DNA of 64,000 nucleotides from JABCYV01 sp963696025 (GCA_963696025.1 CAVOII010000004.1:434001-498000); one strand, 5' to 3'; positions 1 through 8,210 are shown, counted from the stretch's first letter. Made by a program: numbers and translations. Notes: generated from the letters alone by a model not told the origin.

Positions 1-1
1 G

Positions 2-181
2 TCCCGCCGACAAGGGATCGGAACCGATCTTTTGCGTGCGGCGGAGAGCTGGGCACGAGATCAGGGATGCATTGAGATGGCGTCTGATACTTGGATCGAC
101 AACCAAGTATCCCAACGCGTGCACGGGGCCCTGGGATTCGAGATCGTCGATCGCTGCGTGACTTGCCGTAAGGGGCTGTGA
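2..181 (+). CDS. GNAT-family N-acetyltransferase, C-terminal fragment cut by the window edge
   Basis: Frame 2 is open from the left edge to a TGA at 179-181 and encodes 59 residues. It begins with an acetyl-CoA-binding loop of the form RRQGIGTDLL, the R/Q-x-x-G-x-G/A signature of GNAT enzymes. It continues with AAESWARDQGC, ASDTWIDN and HGALGFE, which resemble the C-terminal half of aminoglycoside 6'-N-acetyltransferase-like GNATs. The start and substrate-binding part lie outside the window, so the acceptor is unknown; resistance is not implied. The gene converges on recN with only 6 bp between the stops. The family call is good, the substrate call is weak. Confidence 0.75.
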   Translation, partial: SRRQGIGTDLLRAAESWARDQGCIEMASDTWIDNQVSQRVHGALGFEIVDRCVTCRKGL

Positions 182-187
182 ACTGGC

Positions 188-1945
188 TCACGCGTTGGTC
201 TTAAGCATTTGCTCGGCGTGTTTGCGAGAGGTCTCAGTCAGTTTGGCACCGCTCAGCATGCGAGCCACTTCCTCAGTCCGTTCGGTGCCGGTAATCAAAC
301 GGACGGTAGCTCGGGTGCGGCCGCCGGTGTTTTTCTTTTCGATCAAATAGTGGTGGTCGGCGAAGGTCGCGATCTGCGGGAGGTGAGTCACGCAAAGGAT
401 CTGGTTGGCGCGCGACAGGCATTTGAGTTTCTTTCCCACAGCTTCCGCAGCCCGGCCGCCGATGCCGCTATCAATTTCGTCGAAGACCAAAGTGCGCTGG
501 ACTGAACCCGAGACACTCTCAGCCGTTCTCGCTGAGAACTTCGCGGGCGAGAGCCTGCCCTGAGCTTGTCGAAGGGGCGCCCGCGCTACACTCACCTTCA
601 GCGCGAGCATGACCCGTGACAACTCCCCGCCGGAAGCGATGTGTTCCAGTTGCCGCAACGGCTCGCCAGGGTTGGTGGAAATCATGTAGACCACCTGGTC
701 GAAGCCCGAAGCCGTCCAGTTCGCTTCTGTGTCTGTACCGCTGACTTCAATGTGAAAAGTGGATTTCATAGCTAAATCATTGATCTCGGTCTCGACCGTT
801 TTCTCCAACTTCCGCGCAGCCTCATAACGGCCTTTCGACAGCGCACGCGCCGCGCGTAAATATTTCTCCGCCGCCTCTGCCAGTTCAGCGTGCAAGTGGC
901 GGAGAACTTCGTCCTTATTTTCCATTTCCGCCAGTTTGCGAGTCACTTCTTCGCCGTGCCGGGTCACATCGGCCAGCGTGGGACCATACTTGCGCTTGAG
1001 CCGGTCGATAGTCGCCAACCGGTCCTCCACCTCGGCCAAGTGCTCCGGTGACGCTTCGATGCCGCCCGCGTAGTCCCGCAGACTCGCACCCACATCCTCC
1101 ACGCTGATGCGGGCGGTTTCCAGCGCCGCCATCACTTCCTGGAACTTTGGCTCGTAGCGAGCGAGTTCTTCGATGTGTTTCTGCGCCAAGCGTAGCGACG
1201 CGGAGGTTGAAGCGTTGCCTTCGTAAAGCAAATCGAAGGCGTTCATAGCGAAGCTGTAAATTTTCTCGGCATTTGCGAGGACGCGTTTTTGGGTTTCCAG
1301 CCGTTCATCTTCGCCAGGTTGCAATTTGGCCTGTTCAATTTCACTCTTCTGGAAAGTCCACACATCCAGCGAGCGCAGGCGATCCTGTTCGTCGCGCTGC
1401 AACTCTTCGATACGATTCGCGATGCCTTTCCAGCCGGAAAATGCTTCGGCGGTTGCTCCAAGCTGGATTCCCGCAAAAGCATCGAGCAAATTGAGCCGGG
1501 CTGTTGCGTCGAAAGAAAGTAGTGATTCGTTCTGGGCATGGATGGTCGCCAGATGCGGTGCGAGCTGACGTAAGACTGCCACCGTCGTTGGCTGATTGTT
1601 CACGAAGGCGCGCCCCTTGCCCCCAACAGCAATCTCGCGTCGCAAAATAATGGAGTCATCTTCCAGATCAATGCCGTTGGTTTCGAGAATCTGGGCGATG
1701 GTCTTTTCACCGCCAGCTTCGACCTCAAAGACAGCGGAAATGACCGCCCGCTCCACCCTGGCACGAATTACATCTGAGGAAGCCTTCTCGCCCAAGAGGA
1801 GAGCGAGAGCCTCGATGAGGATGGATTTTCCAGCGCCCGTCTCGCCAGTTAGCAGATTCAATCCGGGCGCGAACTCCACTGCCAAGTTGTCTATGACCGC
1901 GTAGTTCTCGAGCCGCAGTTCGACGAGCACCGGCCGTCCTGGCAC
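188..1945 (-). CDS. recN: DNA repair protein RecN
   Basis: RecN is an SMC-like ATPase that acts in recombinational repair of double-strand breaks. The protein has 585 residues, slightly above the usual 550-560. Walker A (GETGAGKS) is at residues 34-41, a long helical coiled-coil region follows, then the ABC signature SGGELSR near residue 435 and Walker B LVFDEIDSG near 482-490. The start is a GTG at 1945; a second GTG at 1930 (LVELRLENY) would fit the family equally well. Between signature and Walker B about 30 residues, including PLRQAQGRL, have no counterpart in normal RecN and are encoded by a dispersed repeat. Whether this protein is active is therefore uncertain. The call itself is secure. 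Confidence 0.93.
   Translation of the reverse strand: MPGRPVLVELRLENYAVIDNLAVEFAPGLNLLTGETGAGKSILIEALALLLGEKASSDVIRARVERAVISAVFEVEAGGEKTIAQILETNGIDLEDDSIILRREIAVGGKGRAFVNNQPTTVAVLRQLAPHLATIHAQNESLLSFDATARLNLLDAFAGIQLGATAEAFSGWKGIANRIEELQRDEQDRLRSLDVWTFQKSEIEQAKLQPGEDERLETQKRVLANAEKIYSFAMNAFDLLYEGNASTSASLRLAQKHIEELARYEPKFQEVMAALETARISVEDVGASLRDYAGGIEASPEHLAEVEDRLATIDRLKRKYGPTLADVTRHGEEVTRKLAEMENKDEVLRHLHAELAEAAEKYLRAARALSKGRYEAARKLEKTVETEINDLAMKSTFHIEVSGTDTEANWTASGFDQVVYMISTNPGEPLRQLEHIASGGELSRVMLALKVSVARAPLRQAQGRLSPAKFSARTAESVSGSVQRTLVFDEIDSGIGGRAAEAVGKKLKCLSRANQILCVTHLPQIATFADHHYLIEKKNTGGRTRATVRLITGTERTEEVARMLSGAKLTETSRKHAEQMLKTNA
543..590. repeat. Palindromic dispersed repeat read in frame inside recN
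   Basis: GCGGGCG at 543-549 pairs with CGCCCGC at 578-584. The loop contains CTGAGCTTGTCGAAGG, which belongs to the same family as CTTCGACTTCGCTCAGGG copies near 58300, 61310 and 62500. On the recN strand it adds no stop codon and keeps the frame. Confidence 0.75.
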
Positions 1946-2091
1946 ACAGAGTTCGGATGAAGAAGTTGAGCGCAGAATAGCATGAAAGTCGAATCAAAAT
2001 TCCGAGTTCTTCTGCCTGATCAGATAAGCAGCGCCAGGTTTTCCTGTTAATGGATAGGATTCGCGGGCGCGTCTAGACCATAACATTCGTC

Positions 2092-2097
2092 TATAAT
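2092..2097 (+). promoter_or_regulatory. -10 box (TATAAT) of the tol-pal operon
   Basis: A perfect TATAAT lies 24 nt before the tolQ ATG in the divergent recN-tolQ gap. No convincing -35 box is seen at the expected spacing. Confidence 0.5.
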
Positions 2098-2121
2098 CGA
2101 TCCGGGATTCTCCTAAAAACA

Positions 2122-2844
2122 ATGCATCTGTATTTACTCCCCTCAGTGGTGGTCGGCGGCGAGATTCTTGACTTGCTGGGCGAAACCGGCCCCGTCGCCA
2201 AGGTGGTTCTACTTCTTCTGCTCCTGTTCAGCTTGATTTCATGGGCCATCATTCTCTCCAAGTGGAGCGTGCTGCGGCGAGCGCGGGTGCAGAGCGGCCG
2301 TTTTGTGCGCGCCTTTCGCAAGGCGCAGCGGCTGCAGGACGTGGCCGCCGTGGCCGAGCAATTTCGGCCCAGTCCTCTGGTTGGAGTATTTGAGGGCGGC
2401 TTTGAGGAACTCCGCCGACAGGGCGGGATTTCGACTGGCGTGGCTAGGAATCCCACAGCCATCCAGCGCGCCATGCAGATCGCCAACTCTGAAGAATTGA
2501 CGCGTTTTGAACGCAATCTGCCTTGGCTGGCCATCACCGGCGCGGTAACCCCATTCATTGGGTTGTTCGGGACGGTGTGGGGCATCATTGACGCCTTTCA
2601 TGGCCTGGGAACGGCGGGCGCAGCCACGCTACGGGCGGTGGCGCCGGGCATCTCCGAGGCACTGATCACCACTGCGGCCGGACTCGCCGCAGCCATTCCC
2701 GCGGTCATCGCTTATAACCTAATCGGCGGATCGATCCGGGAGTTCGCGGCCCGCGGCGATGACTTTGCGTTGGAGATGCTGAACGCGGTGGAGCGCAACC
2801 AGCTCCAGCCTGTTTCGCGCGCCGCAGAAGAGGTGCGACGGTAA
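2122..2844 (+). CDS. tolQ: TolQ, proton-channel subunit of the Tol-Pal system
   Basis: TolQ belongs to the MotA/TolQ/ExbB family. With TolR it forms the inner-membrane proton channel that energises TolA for outer-membrane constriction at division. The protein has 240 residues with three membrane segments: about 27-47, about 135-158 (containing the conserved PFIGLFGTVWG) and about 175-198 (EALITTAAGLAAAIPAV). A cytoplasmic loop lies between the first two, as in the family. It is the first gene of a six-gene plus-strand operon, and its TAA overlaps the tolR ATG by one base. ExbB is the sequence alternative, but tolB, pal and cpoB downstream decide for TolQ. Confidence 0.93.
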   Translation: MHLYLLPSVVVGGEILDLLGETGPVAKVVLLLLLLFSLISWAIILSKWSVLRRARVQSGRFVRAFRKAQRLQDVAAVAEQFRPSPLVGVFEGGFEELRRQGGISTGVARNPTAIQRAMQIANSEELTRFERNLPWLAITGAVTPFIGLFGTVWGIIDAFHGLGTAGAATLRAVAPGISEALITTAAGLAAAIPAVIAYNLIGGSIREFAARGDDFALEMLNAVERNQLQPVSRAAEEVRR

Positions 2845-3272
2845 TGGCCTTTACGGCTTCCAATGGGCGCACCCAAACCTCTCTTTCCGATATCAACATC
2901 ACGCCCCTGGTCGACGTGGTTCTGGTGCTGCTGATCATCTTCATGGTCACCGCGCCAGTGCTGCAGTCGGGAATCGAAGTTAACGTACCCAAGACGCGCA
3001 CCGTAAAAGAGATCACGGAAGAACGCTTAGTGATCAGCATTGACAAGCAGCAGCGGGTGTTCCTGGGAAACGACGCCATCAACATCAATGAGATCGGTGA
3101 TAAGCTGCGACAGAAAATACGAGATCCCAGGCATCAGTCGATCTTTGTCCGCGCCGATGAGAACGTACCTTTCGGCGCTTTTGCCACTGTGATGGACGCA
3201 GTTAAGCAGTCGGGCATTAGCAACGTGAGCATCGTTACGCAGCCGCTCGAAACCCATGGCAGCCAGCGCTGA
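2844..3272 (+). CDS. tolR: TolR/ExbD-family proton-channel subunit
   Basis: This 142-residue protein has one N-terminal membrane helix at about residues 18-40. The helix carries the essential aspartate of the family at D24 in PLVDVVLVLL. A periplasmic ExbD/TolR domain follows (GIEVNVPKT, VFVRADE-like and AVKQSGISNVSIVT segments). It partners TolQ in coupling proton flow to TolA movement. The ATG overlaps the tolQ stop by one base and the end overlaps the next gene by 17 bp, consistent with translational coupling. Operon context favours TolR over ExbD. Confidence 0.92.
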   Translation: MAFTASNGRTQTSLSDINITPLVDVVLVLLIIFMVTAPVLQSGIEVNVPKTRTVKEITEERLVISIDKQQRVFLGNDAININEIGDKLRQKIRDPRHQSIFVRADENVPFGAFATVMDAVKQSGISNVSIVTQPLETHGSQR

Positions 3273-4047
3273 AATTTTCTTTGAGCACGAACGCTGGGGC
3301 CGTAACCTGGCTTGGTCGCTGGGCTTGCATGTGGTGGTCGCAGGTTCGATCTTGCTTTACGCTGTGGTCGGCCCGTCAAACAACGGCACAGGCTGGGGCG
3401 CGGGTGGTGGTGGGGACGCTATCGGAGTAACTCTGGTAAATACGGTTCCGCTTCCCGCTCCCACGGTGCAGACTCAGAACGTTCTGGCAAACGAGTCCAA
3501 GGGGCTTACGCAATCCTTGCCCAAGGTCGAGGAGAAAGAGAAAGAACCGGAAGCCATCCCAATCCCGGATAAGAACGCAAAAAAGAAGGCGCCCAAGGAA
3601 ACAAGTACCAGCCGTCAGAAGCCGCAGCCCGAGCCGGTAGAAGCCAATAATGTGGCTCCGTTCGGACAAGGCGGCCCGGTGAGCGGCCCATACGGCACCT
3701 TCAGCGCAGGTGAGGCAAAAGGTGGCTTCGGTTTCACCGGCGGTGGCGGCGACTTCGGCACACGCTACGGCTGGTATGTGCGCGTGGTCCAACAAAAAGT
3801 ACAGCAAAGCTGGCTCACTTACGACGTAGATCGTCGAATCACAGAAGCACCGCGCGTCTATCTAACTTTTGATGTGTTGCGGGATGGGCGGCCCACCAAT
3901 GTACAGGTGGAACAGTCGAGCGGCATACCTTCGCTGGATCAGTCGGCGATACGGGCCATTCAGCGCATTGATACTTTTGGTCCCCTGCCCTCGGATTATT
4001 CGGGGAATAAAGTTTCAGTCGAGTTCTGGTTCGATTACAAAAGATAG
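3256..4047 (+). CDS. TolA/TonB-like energy-transducing protein
   Basis: This is a 263-residue bitopic protein. The N-terminal anchor is at about residues 18-40, followed by a Gly-rich stretch and a Pro/Glu/Lys-rich periplasmic spacer at about 90-130. A TonB_C-type domain occupies about 165-263 (QQSWLTYDV, YLTFDVLRDGRP, SSGIPSLDQSAIRAIQ). By position, between tolR and tolB, it should be the TolA of this Tol-Pal system, linking the TolQR motor to Pal and TolB in the outer membrane. The spacer is much shorter than in enterobacterial TolA and the C-domain looks TonB-like, as is common outside Proteobacteria. It overlaps tolR by 17 bp. Confidence 0.87.
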   Translation: MAASAEIFFEHERWGRNLAWSLGLHVVVAGSILLYAVVGPSNNGTGWGAGGGGDAIGVTLVNTVPLPAPTVQTQNVLANESKGLTQSLPKVEEKEKEPEAIPIPDKNAKKKAPKETSTSRQKPQPEPVEANNVAPFGQGGPVSGPYGTFSAGEAKGGFGFTGGGGDFGTRYGWYVRVVQQKVQQSWLTYDVDRRITEAPRVYLTFDVLRDGRPTNVQVEQSSGIPSLDQSAIRAIQRIDTFGPLPSDYSGNKVSVEFWFDYKR

Positions 4048-4071
4048 TTAAGTCAAGGGAATGTCCTATTC

Positions 4072-5397
4072 ATGAATCGATTGCTTAAATGGTTGTTGCC
4101 AATACTTATTTTGTTACCATCCGCCTTCTCTCAGGACTGGATTCGCACCGGCACCGGCCTGGGTGTAGAGAAGGTCCGCCTGGCAGTCCCCGATTTCAAA
4201 GCGTCTACCACAGATCCAAAGAACCCCGATCTGCTCAAAGTCTTCAATGACACGCTGTGGAACGATCTCGACAACGCCGGAATCTTCGATATGGTGTCAA
4301 AGAGCTTTTACCCGCTCGGACCGGTTGGCAGTCCGCCCGACGTGAAATTTGAAGCCTGGAGCTCTCCGCCACCCAGCGCAGCCATGCTCGCTTTCGGCAA
4401 TCTGGGGGTTTCCGGGAACAACTTGACGGTGCAGGGCTGGCTCTATGACGCGAAGAATGCCGCTTCGCCGCAAGTGTTGGGCAAACAATATGGAGATGCC
4501 CCGACCACCGATGCCGCCCGTACTATCGCGCACAAATTCGCCGATGAGATTATTTTTCGTTTGGGCGGAGGTATTCCGGGCATAGCTGAGAGCAAGATTT
4601 ATTTCGTCAGCAGCCGCAGTGGCCGCAAGGAAATCTGGGCCATGGATTACGATGGCGCGAACCAGCACGCCGTAACCCACGTGGGTTCAATTTCGCTGTC
4701 GCCGCGCGTTTCGCCCGATGGTTCGCGCATCGCGTTCAGCTCTCTCACCCGAACCGGATGGGACATCCTGATGTACTCCCTGGATGTTGGTCGGCTGGTG
4801 AGCTTTCCTAGATTTGGTGGAACTAATCTTTCCCCGGCCTGGTCGGCGGATGGTACCAAGCTGGCGTTTTCCTCATCCCGCAGCGGCGATCCTGAGATAT
4901 ATGTGGTCGATCAATCTGGCGCCAATCTGAAGCGGCTCACGTCTTCTAAAGGGCCCGACGTTTCGCCGGCATGGAATCGCAAGACTGGAGCCCAGATCGC
5001 TTGGGTAAGCGGCCGCACTGGGCTGCCGCAAATCTATAGCATGGAAGCGGACGGCACCAACACCCAACGGCTTACAGAAGAGGGCTATGCGGTCTCACCG
5101 GCATGGTCCCCCAATGGTCAGTTCCTCGTGTTTTCCTGGATTCGCCACTATGGCCCTGGAGCGCCGGGAGCGCAAGATATCTACATCATGGATATTGCCA
5201 GTAAGCAGTGGGTGCAGTTGACTCACGACGGTGGACGGAATGATTTTCCATATTGGTCGCCGGACGGCCGACACGTCATTTTTCAGTCCAGCCGCTCTGG
5301 GAGTGAACAAATTTGGACCATGCTGGCTGATGGGACCAATCAAAGGCAGCTGAGCTTCGCAGGCAGTAACACGCAACCCAACTGGAGCTGGAAATAA
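4072..5397 (+). CDS. tolB: Tol-Pal system beta-propeller protein TolB
   Basis: TolB is a periplasmic protein that binds Pal and TolA. The 441-residue sequence begins with a cleavable signal peptide (about residues 1-20, ending SAFSQ). The alpha/beta N-domain follows (about 25-165) and then a six-bladed propeller of PD40/WD40-like repeats, each with the pattern SPDG-x-x-I/L-x-F-S (for example VSPDGSRIAFSS, WSADGTKLAFSS, WSPDGRHVIFQSS). Length and domain order match the family. It starts 24 bp after the TolA-like gene and ends just before pal. Confidence 0.95.
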   Translation: MNRLLKWLLPILILLPSAFSQDWIRTGTGLGVEKVRLAVPDFKASTTDPKNPDLLKVFNDTLWNDLDNAGIFDMVSKSFYPLGPVGSPPDVKFEAWSSPPPSAAMLAFGNLGVSGNNLTVQGWLYDAKNAASPQVLGKQYGDAPTTDAARTIAHKFADEIIFRLGGGIPGIAESKIYFVSSRSGRKEIWAMDYDGANQHAVTHVGSISLSPRVSPDGSRIAFSSLTRTGWDILMYSLDVGRLVSFPRFGGTNLSPAWSADGTKLAFSSSRSGDPEIYVVDQSGANLKRLTSSKGPDVSPAWNRKTGAQIAWVSGRTGLPQIYSMEADGTNTQRLTEEGYAVSPAWSPNGQFLVFSWIRHYGPGAPGAQDIYIMDIASKQWVQLTHDGGRNDFPYWSPDGRHVIFQSSRSGSEQIWTMLADGTNQRQLSFAGSNTQPNWSWK

Positions 5398-5441
5398 TTT
5401 TGTTCGCAAGAGCGCTTACGATTTCGAAGGGGAGGAAGAAC

Positions 5442-6173
5442 GTGAAGCAGCGAAAATTGCAGTGGATCACACTGGTGTTCGTACTAGGCGCTATCATGAT
5501 GTTGGGCGCCTGTAAAAAGAAAGTGCCGCCACCACCACCGCCGGCGCCACCGGCTCCAACCGCGCCTACGGCTTCCCTCACGGCGAATCCCAACACAATT
5601 GAAAAGGGACAATCCACCACCCTTACCTGGCAGACCACGAATGCCACCGATGTGAGCATTGACGGAATTGGAGCGGTCGATCCCAATGGTTCGCAATCGG
5701 TGACTCCTACTGATTCGACCACCTACCACCTGACCGCCAAAGGAGCCGGAGGAACTCAGGATGCTACGGCGCGAGTTACCGTAACTGCGCCACCGCCTCC
5801 ACCGCCGGCGTCTTCCGCAACCGAGGAAGAGCTGTTCTCACAAAACGTGAAGGACATTTTCTTCGACTATGACAAGAGCGACATCCGTTCCGACCAGCAG
5901 TCCTCTTTGCAGGGAGATGCTGGCTTCCTGAAGCAACATCCCAACATCGCTTTTATTATCGAAGGACATTGCGATGAGAGAGGCTCGACCGAGTACAATC
6001 TGGCCTTGGGCGACAGCCGCGCCAACTCGGTACGGAATGCTTTGGTGCAGTCCGGCATCGGCGCCGACCACATCAAAACCATCAGCTACGGCAAGGAGAA
6101 GCCTTTCTGCACCCAGTCCAACGAGGAATGCTGGCAGCAGAACCGCCGTGGTCACTTTGTCTATCAGAAGTAG
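5442..6173 (+). CDS. pal: Peptidoglycan-associated lipoprotein Pal with an Ig-like insert
   Basis: I chose the GTG at 5442 because AAGGGGAGGAA sits just upstream and because it places a lipoprotein signal at the N-terminus, with lipobox LGAC and Cys24. The TTG-initiated longer frame from 5400 would bury it. The 243-residue protein then has a Pro-rich linker and an Ig-like domain at about 41-112 (SLTANPNTIEKGQSTTLTW). A second Pro stretch precedes an OmpA-like peptidoglycan-binding domain at about 125-243 (FFDYDKSDI, EGHCDERGSTEYNLALGDSRA). Pal tethers the outer membrane to murein. The Ig-like insert is absent from classical Pal. Confidence 0.93.
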   Translation: MKQRKLQWITLVFVLGAIMMLGACKKKVPPPPPPAPPAPTAPTASLTANPNTIEKGQSTTLTWQTTNATDVSIDGIGAVDPNGSQSVTPTDSTTYHLTAKGAGGTQDATARVTVTAPPPPPPASSATEEELFSQNVKDIFFDYDKSDIRSDQQSSLQGDAGFLKQHPNIAFIIEGHCDERGSTEYNLALGDSRANSVRNALVQSGIGADHIKTISYGKEKPFCTQSNEECWQQNRRGHFVYQK

Positions 6174-6183
6174 TCACTAACAC

Positions 6184-6208
6184 GGGGCGGGCTTCAATGG
6201 CTCGCCCC
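6184..6208 (+). terminator. Stem-loop between pal and cpoB
   Basis: GGGGCGGGC (6184-6192) pairs with GCTCGCCCC (6200-6208) across a 7-nt loop, with one G-T pair. Only TGTTGT follows, with no U-run, so it may reduce read-through or mark an mRNA processing boundary rather than act as a strong terminator. Confidence 0.4.
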
Positions 6209-6345
6209 TGTTGTGCCGACGCCTCGGAGCCCCATCGAGCGGGTACACAATCGTGTCCGAAACGGTTTATCCTGCACTGTACGATCTCTGGCCGAGGTCC
6301 GGTCGTACCTTTTTTCGAATCGCTTTCGAAGCCCGGGGATTAATT

Positions 6346-7191
6346 ATGAGAATCCAACGCTATTTCATCCTGATTGCCATCACCACGCTATGGCTAACCC
6401 TGACGCCGGGTTGGGGCGCCAGCAAAGAGATCATTCAACTGCAAACCCAGGTGCAAGCGCTGCAGGACCAGATGACGCAAATGCGCCAGTCCTTTGATGA
6501 ACGCATGGGCATCATGAAAAACCTGATGGACCAGAATACCGACAGCATAAACAAAGCCGTGGCCGCCATGACGAATCTTCAGACGACGTTGCAGAAGCAG
6601 CAGAGTGATAGCGGCACCCATGTGGACCAGATCTCTGGGCAGATCCAGGCGTTGAATGACACCATGGACGAAGTGAAAGCCCGCCTGGCCAAAGTCAGTA
6701 AGCAATTGGAAGACATGCAGTCGGCACAGCAGAGCCTGGCCGCGCAGCAGGCACAACAGCAACAACAGGCACAGGCCCCGCCGCCGGACGTGCTTTACAA
6801 CAATGCTCTCCGCGATTACAACGCCGGTAAGAATGACCTGGCTACCCAGGAATTCTCTGACTACATCAAGTACTATCCCAACACTGACTTGACCGGCAAT
6901 GCATACTTCTACTTGGCTGAAATCCAGTATCGGCAAGGAAACTACCAGCAAGCGGCGAAGAACTACGACCAGGTCATGCAGGACTTCCCCAGCGGAAATA
7001 AGGCTGCCGCCGCCCAATTGAAGAAGGGATTCGCTCTGATCGAGCTGGGGCAAAAGGACGACGGTATCGCCGAACTGCGCCATGTTGTGCAGCGATATCC
7101 GCGATCCAACGAAGCCACTCAGGCCCGCGATCGCCTGCGTAAGCTGGGCGTCCCGGTGGCGGGAACAACCGCGCGCAAGCCAGCGCAGTAG
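6346..7191 (+). CDS. cpoB: CpoB (YbgF), periplasmic TPR partner of Tol-Pal
   Basis: CpoB coordinates Tol-Pal constriction with peptidoglycan synthesis. I start it at the ATG at 6346, which gives a clean signal peptide (about 1-25, ending PGWGA); the frame is open further upstream to 6211 but that part is not family-like. The 282-residue protein continues with a long coiled coil (about 26-130), a Gln-rich linker (QQAQQQQQ) and a C-terminal TPR domain at about 145-260 (YNNALRDYNAGKNDLATQEF, GNAYFYLAEIQYRQGNYQQA). It closes the operon. Confidence 0.9.
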   Translation: MRIQRYFILIAITTLWLTLTPGWGASKEIIQLQTQVQALQDQMTQMRQSFDERMGIMKNLMDQNTDSINKAVAAMTNLQTTLQKQQSDSGTHVDQISGQIQALNDTMDEVKARLAKVSKQLEDMQSAQQSLAAQQAQQQQQAQAPPPDVLYNNALRDYNAGKNDLATQEFSDYIKYYPNTDLTGNAYFYLAEIQYRQGNYQQAAKNYDQVMQDFPSGNKAAAAQLKKGFALIELGQKDDGIAELRHVVQRYPRSNEATQARDRLRKLGVPVAGTTARKPAQ

Positions 7192-7537
7192 CAGAGTATT
7201 TTTGGAAAGGACTCTACGGTTTCCCTTCGCTCAGGTCGAGCGTCCTCACGCAATACCTGATTTCCGCGGCCGATTCGGGTCACCCGCATATCTTCCTGCG
7301 CCATTAGTTTGCAGGAGAGTGCGGCACGCTCGTGGTCCCCTCTCCCAGGTCGAACGTCACCCGGCAGTACTGACACTCCTCATTCCAGCAGAATCGGCCA
7401 TAGGAAACCGGCTCGGGCGCCAAATATTGAAAGCAACGGAGCAGGGTGTTGTTCTCCGGAACTTCGAATGCCCGACCCCGAATCGTAATTCTTATCAATC
7501 GGCTAAAGGGCCGGAAAAGGGTGGTGGGTGCGGTCAT
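7119..7537 (-). pseudogene. [2Fe-2S] ferredoxin-like protein broken by one frameshift
   Basis: From the ATG at 7537 the minus strand encodes IRITIRGRAFEVPENNTLL and then SYGRFCWNEECQYCRVTF, a plant-type [2Fe-2S] ferredoxin pattern with three clustered cysteines. That frame stops after GEGTTSVPHSPAN. In the adjacent frame the expected continuation HERAALSCKLMAQEDMRVTRI supplies the fourth cysteine. The switch falls at the CCCC run at 7337-7340, so one base has been lost or misread there. The extension beyond about 7250 down to the stop at 7119 does not look family-like and overlaps the cpoB end. It could be a natural electron partner of the nearby KorAB, which is an inference. Confidence 0.65.
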
Positions 7538-7985
7538 GATTGAGCGCTGGCTGATGGCATTCTAGGGCAGGGTGCAGCGCGGCAGAGAAATCGAAGGTGG
7601 TTGACCCCGGGGGGGCCAGAGGCCGCGCTGGCCCCAATTCCGTCGTCGCAACGCCACTTATCTGCTGCGCCGAGAAGGACGGGAACAGCACTACTTTACG
7701 CGCCTGTCGGGTGCCGATGGGGCGTCTTACTATGCCGTCCCGCACGGTGGGCCTTGTGGTGGACAGCCCGCTTCGACGGTTTCGTCGCTTGCCGCGAAGC
7801 TGCTGAAAAAGGGGCCAAAACGGTCACAATTGACAGCAAGATGGAAATAAGAAGAAGGCGCTTCATCGCAAGCTCCTGATTGTCTTTTACATATATACAG
7901 GGTCAACCCCTTCCGAAAAGAAAAATTTTGAGATAGGCTGACAGTCGTGCGGGGCCAGGTTGACGCGCTTAGGAGGGATTCATCC
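7538..7985. other. Gene-free stretch with inverted repeats
   Basis: No convincing gene is visible. GGGGCCAG (7612-7619) faces CTGGCCCC (7628-7635). GGTTGACCC (7599-7607) recurs inverted as GGGTCAACC (7900-7908), about 310 bp apart, which could be the ends of a small non-autonomous element. The end of the stretch carries the ribosome-binding site of the next small gene. Confidence 0.4.
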
Positions 7986-8204
7986 ATGATCCGTCGCAAA
8001 GACCAAGACCGTGGTAAAGGCGCAGTGGAATCCGACGAACCCGAAAGGCCGAGCAACACTTCGCTGCAAGGCCAACTCGGGCACCGCGACCAGGATCCTC
8101 GACTGAAATCCGCCGACACTGACTTTCCCGAGCCCGGAGAAAACCCTGAGCACAGTGGCGAGCCGCAGGAGCCAACAAAGCGCAATTTGGACGACGTTGC
8201 CTAG
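7986..8204 (+). CDS. Small conserved hydrophilic protein, unknown function
   Basis: This 72-residue gene is supported by AGGAGG at 7971-7976, nine bases before the ATG. The protein is highly charged and without signal peptide or membrane segment, so it is probably cytosolic and disordered. It contains the stretches LGHRDQDPRLKSADTDFPEP and ENPEHSGEPQEP. I recall similar short proteins of the pattern GHR-x-x-DP-L-x-D-x-DFPEPG-x-x-x-EH from other environmental genomes, but no function is known to me. It converges on the AsmA-like pseudogene with 6 bp between them. Confidence 0.6.
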   Translation: MIRRKDQDRGKGAVESDEPERPSNTSLQGQLGHRDQDPRLKSADTDFPEPGENPEHSGEPQEPTKRNLDDVA

Positions 8205-8210
8205 AGCCTC

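Noticed and set aside
1243..1904. Several overlapping open frames of 60-100 codons on both strands within recN
   Set aside because: They are shadows of a conserved gene in high-GC DNA and have no ribosome-binding sites or family features.
2844..4047. Considered ExbB-ExbD-TonB instead of TolQ-TolR-TolA
   Set aside because: The genes are followed directly by tolB, pal and cpoB, which define the Tol-Pal operon, and no TonB-dependent receptor is nearby.
7597..7879. Plus-strand open frames at 7597-7806 and 7601-7879
   Set aside because: Composition is not protein-like, no start signal is visible and the frames cross an inverted repeat.
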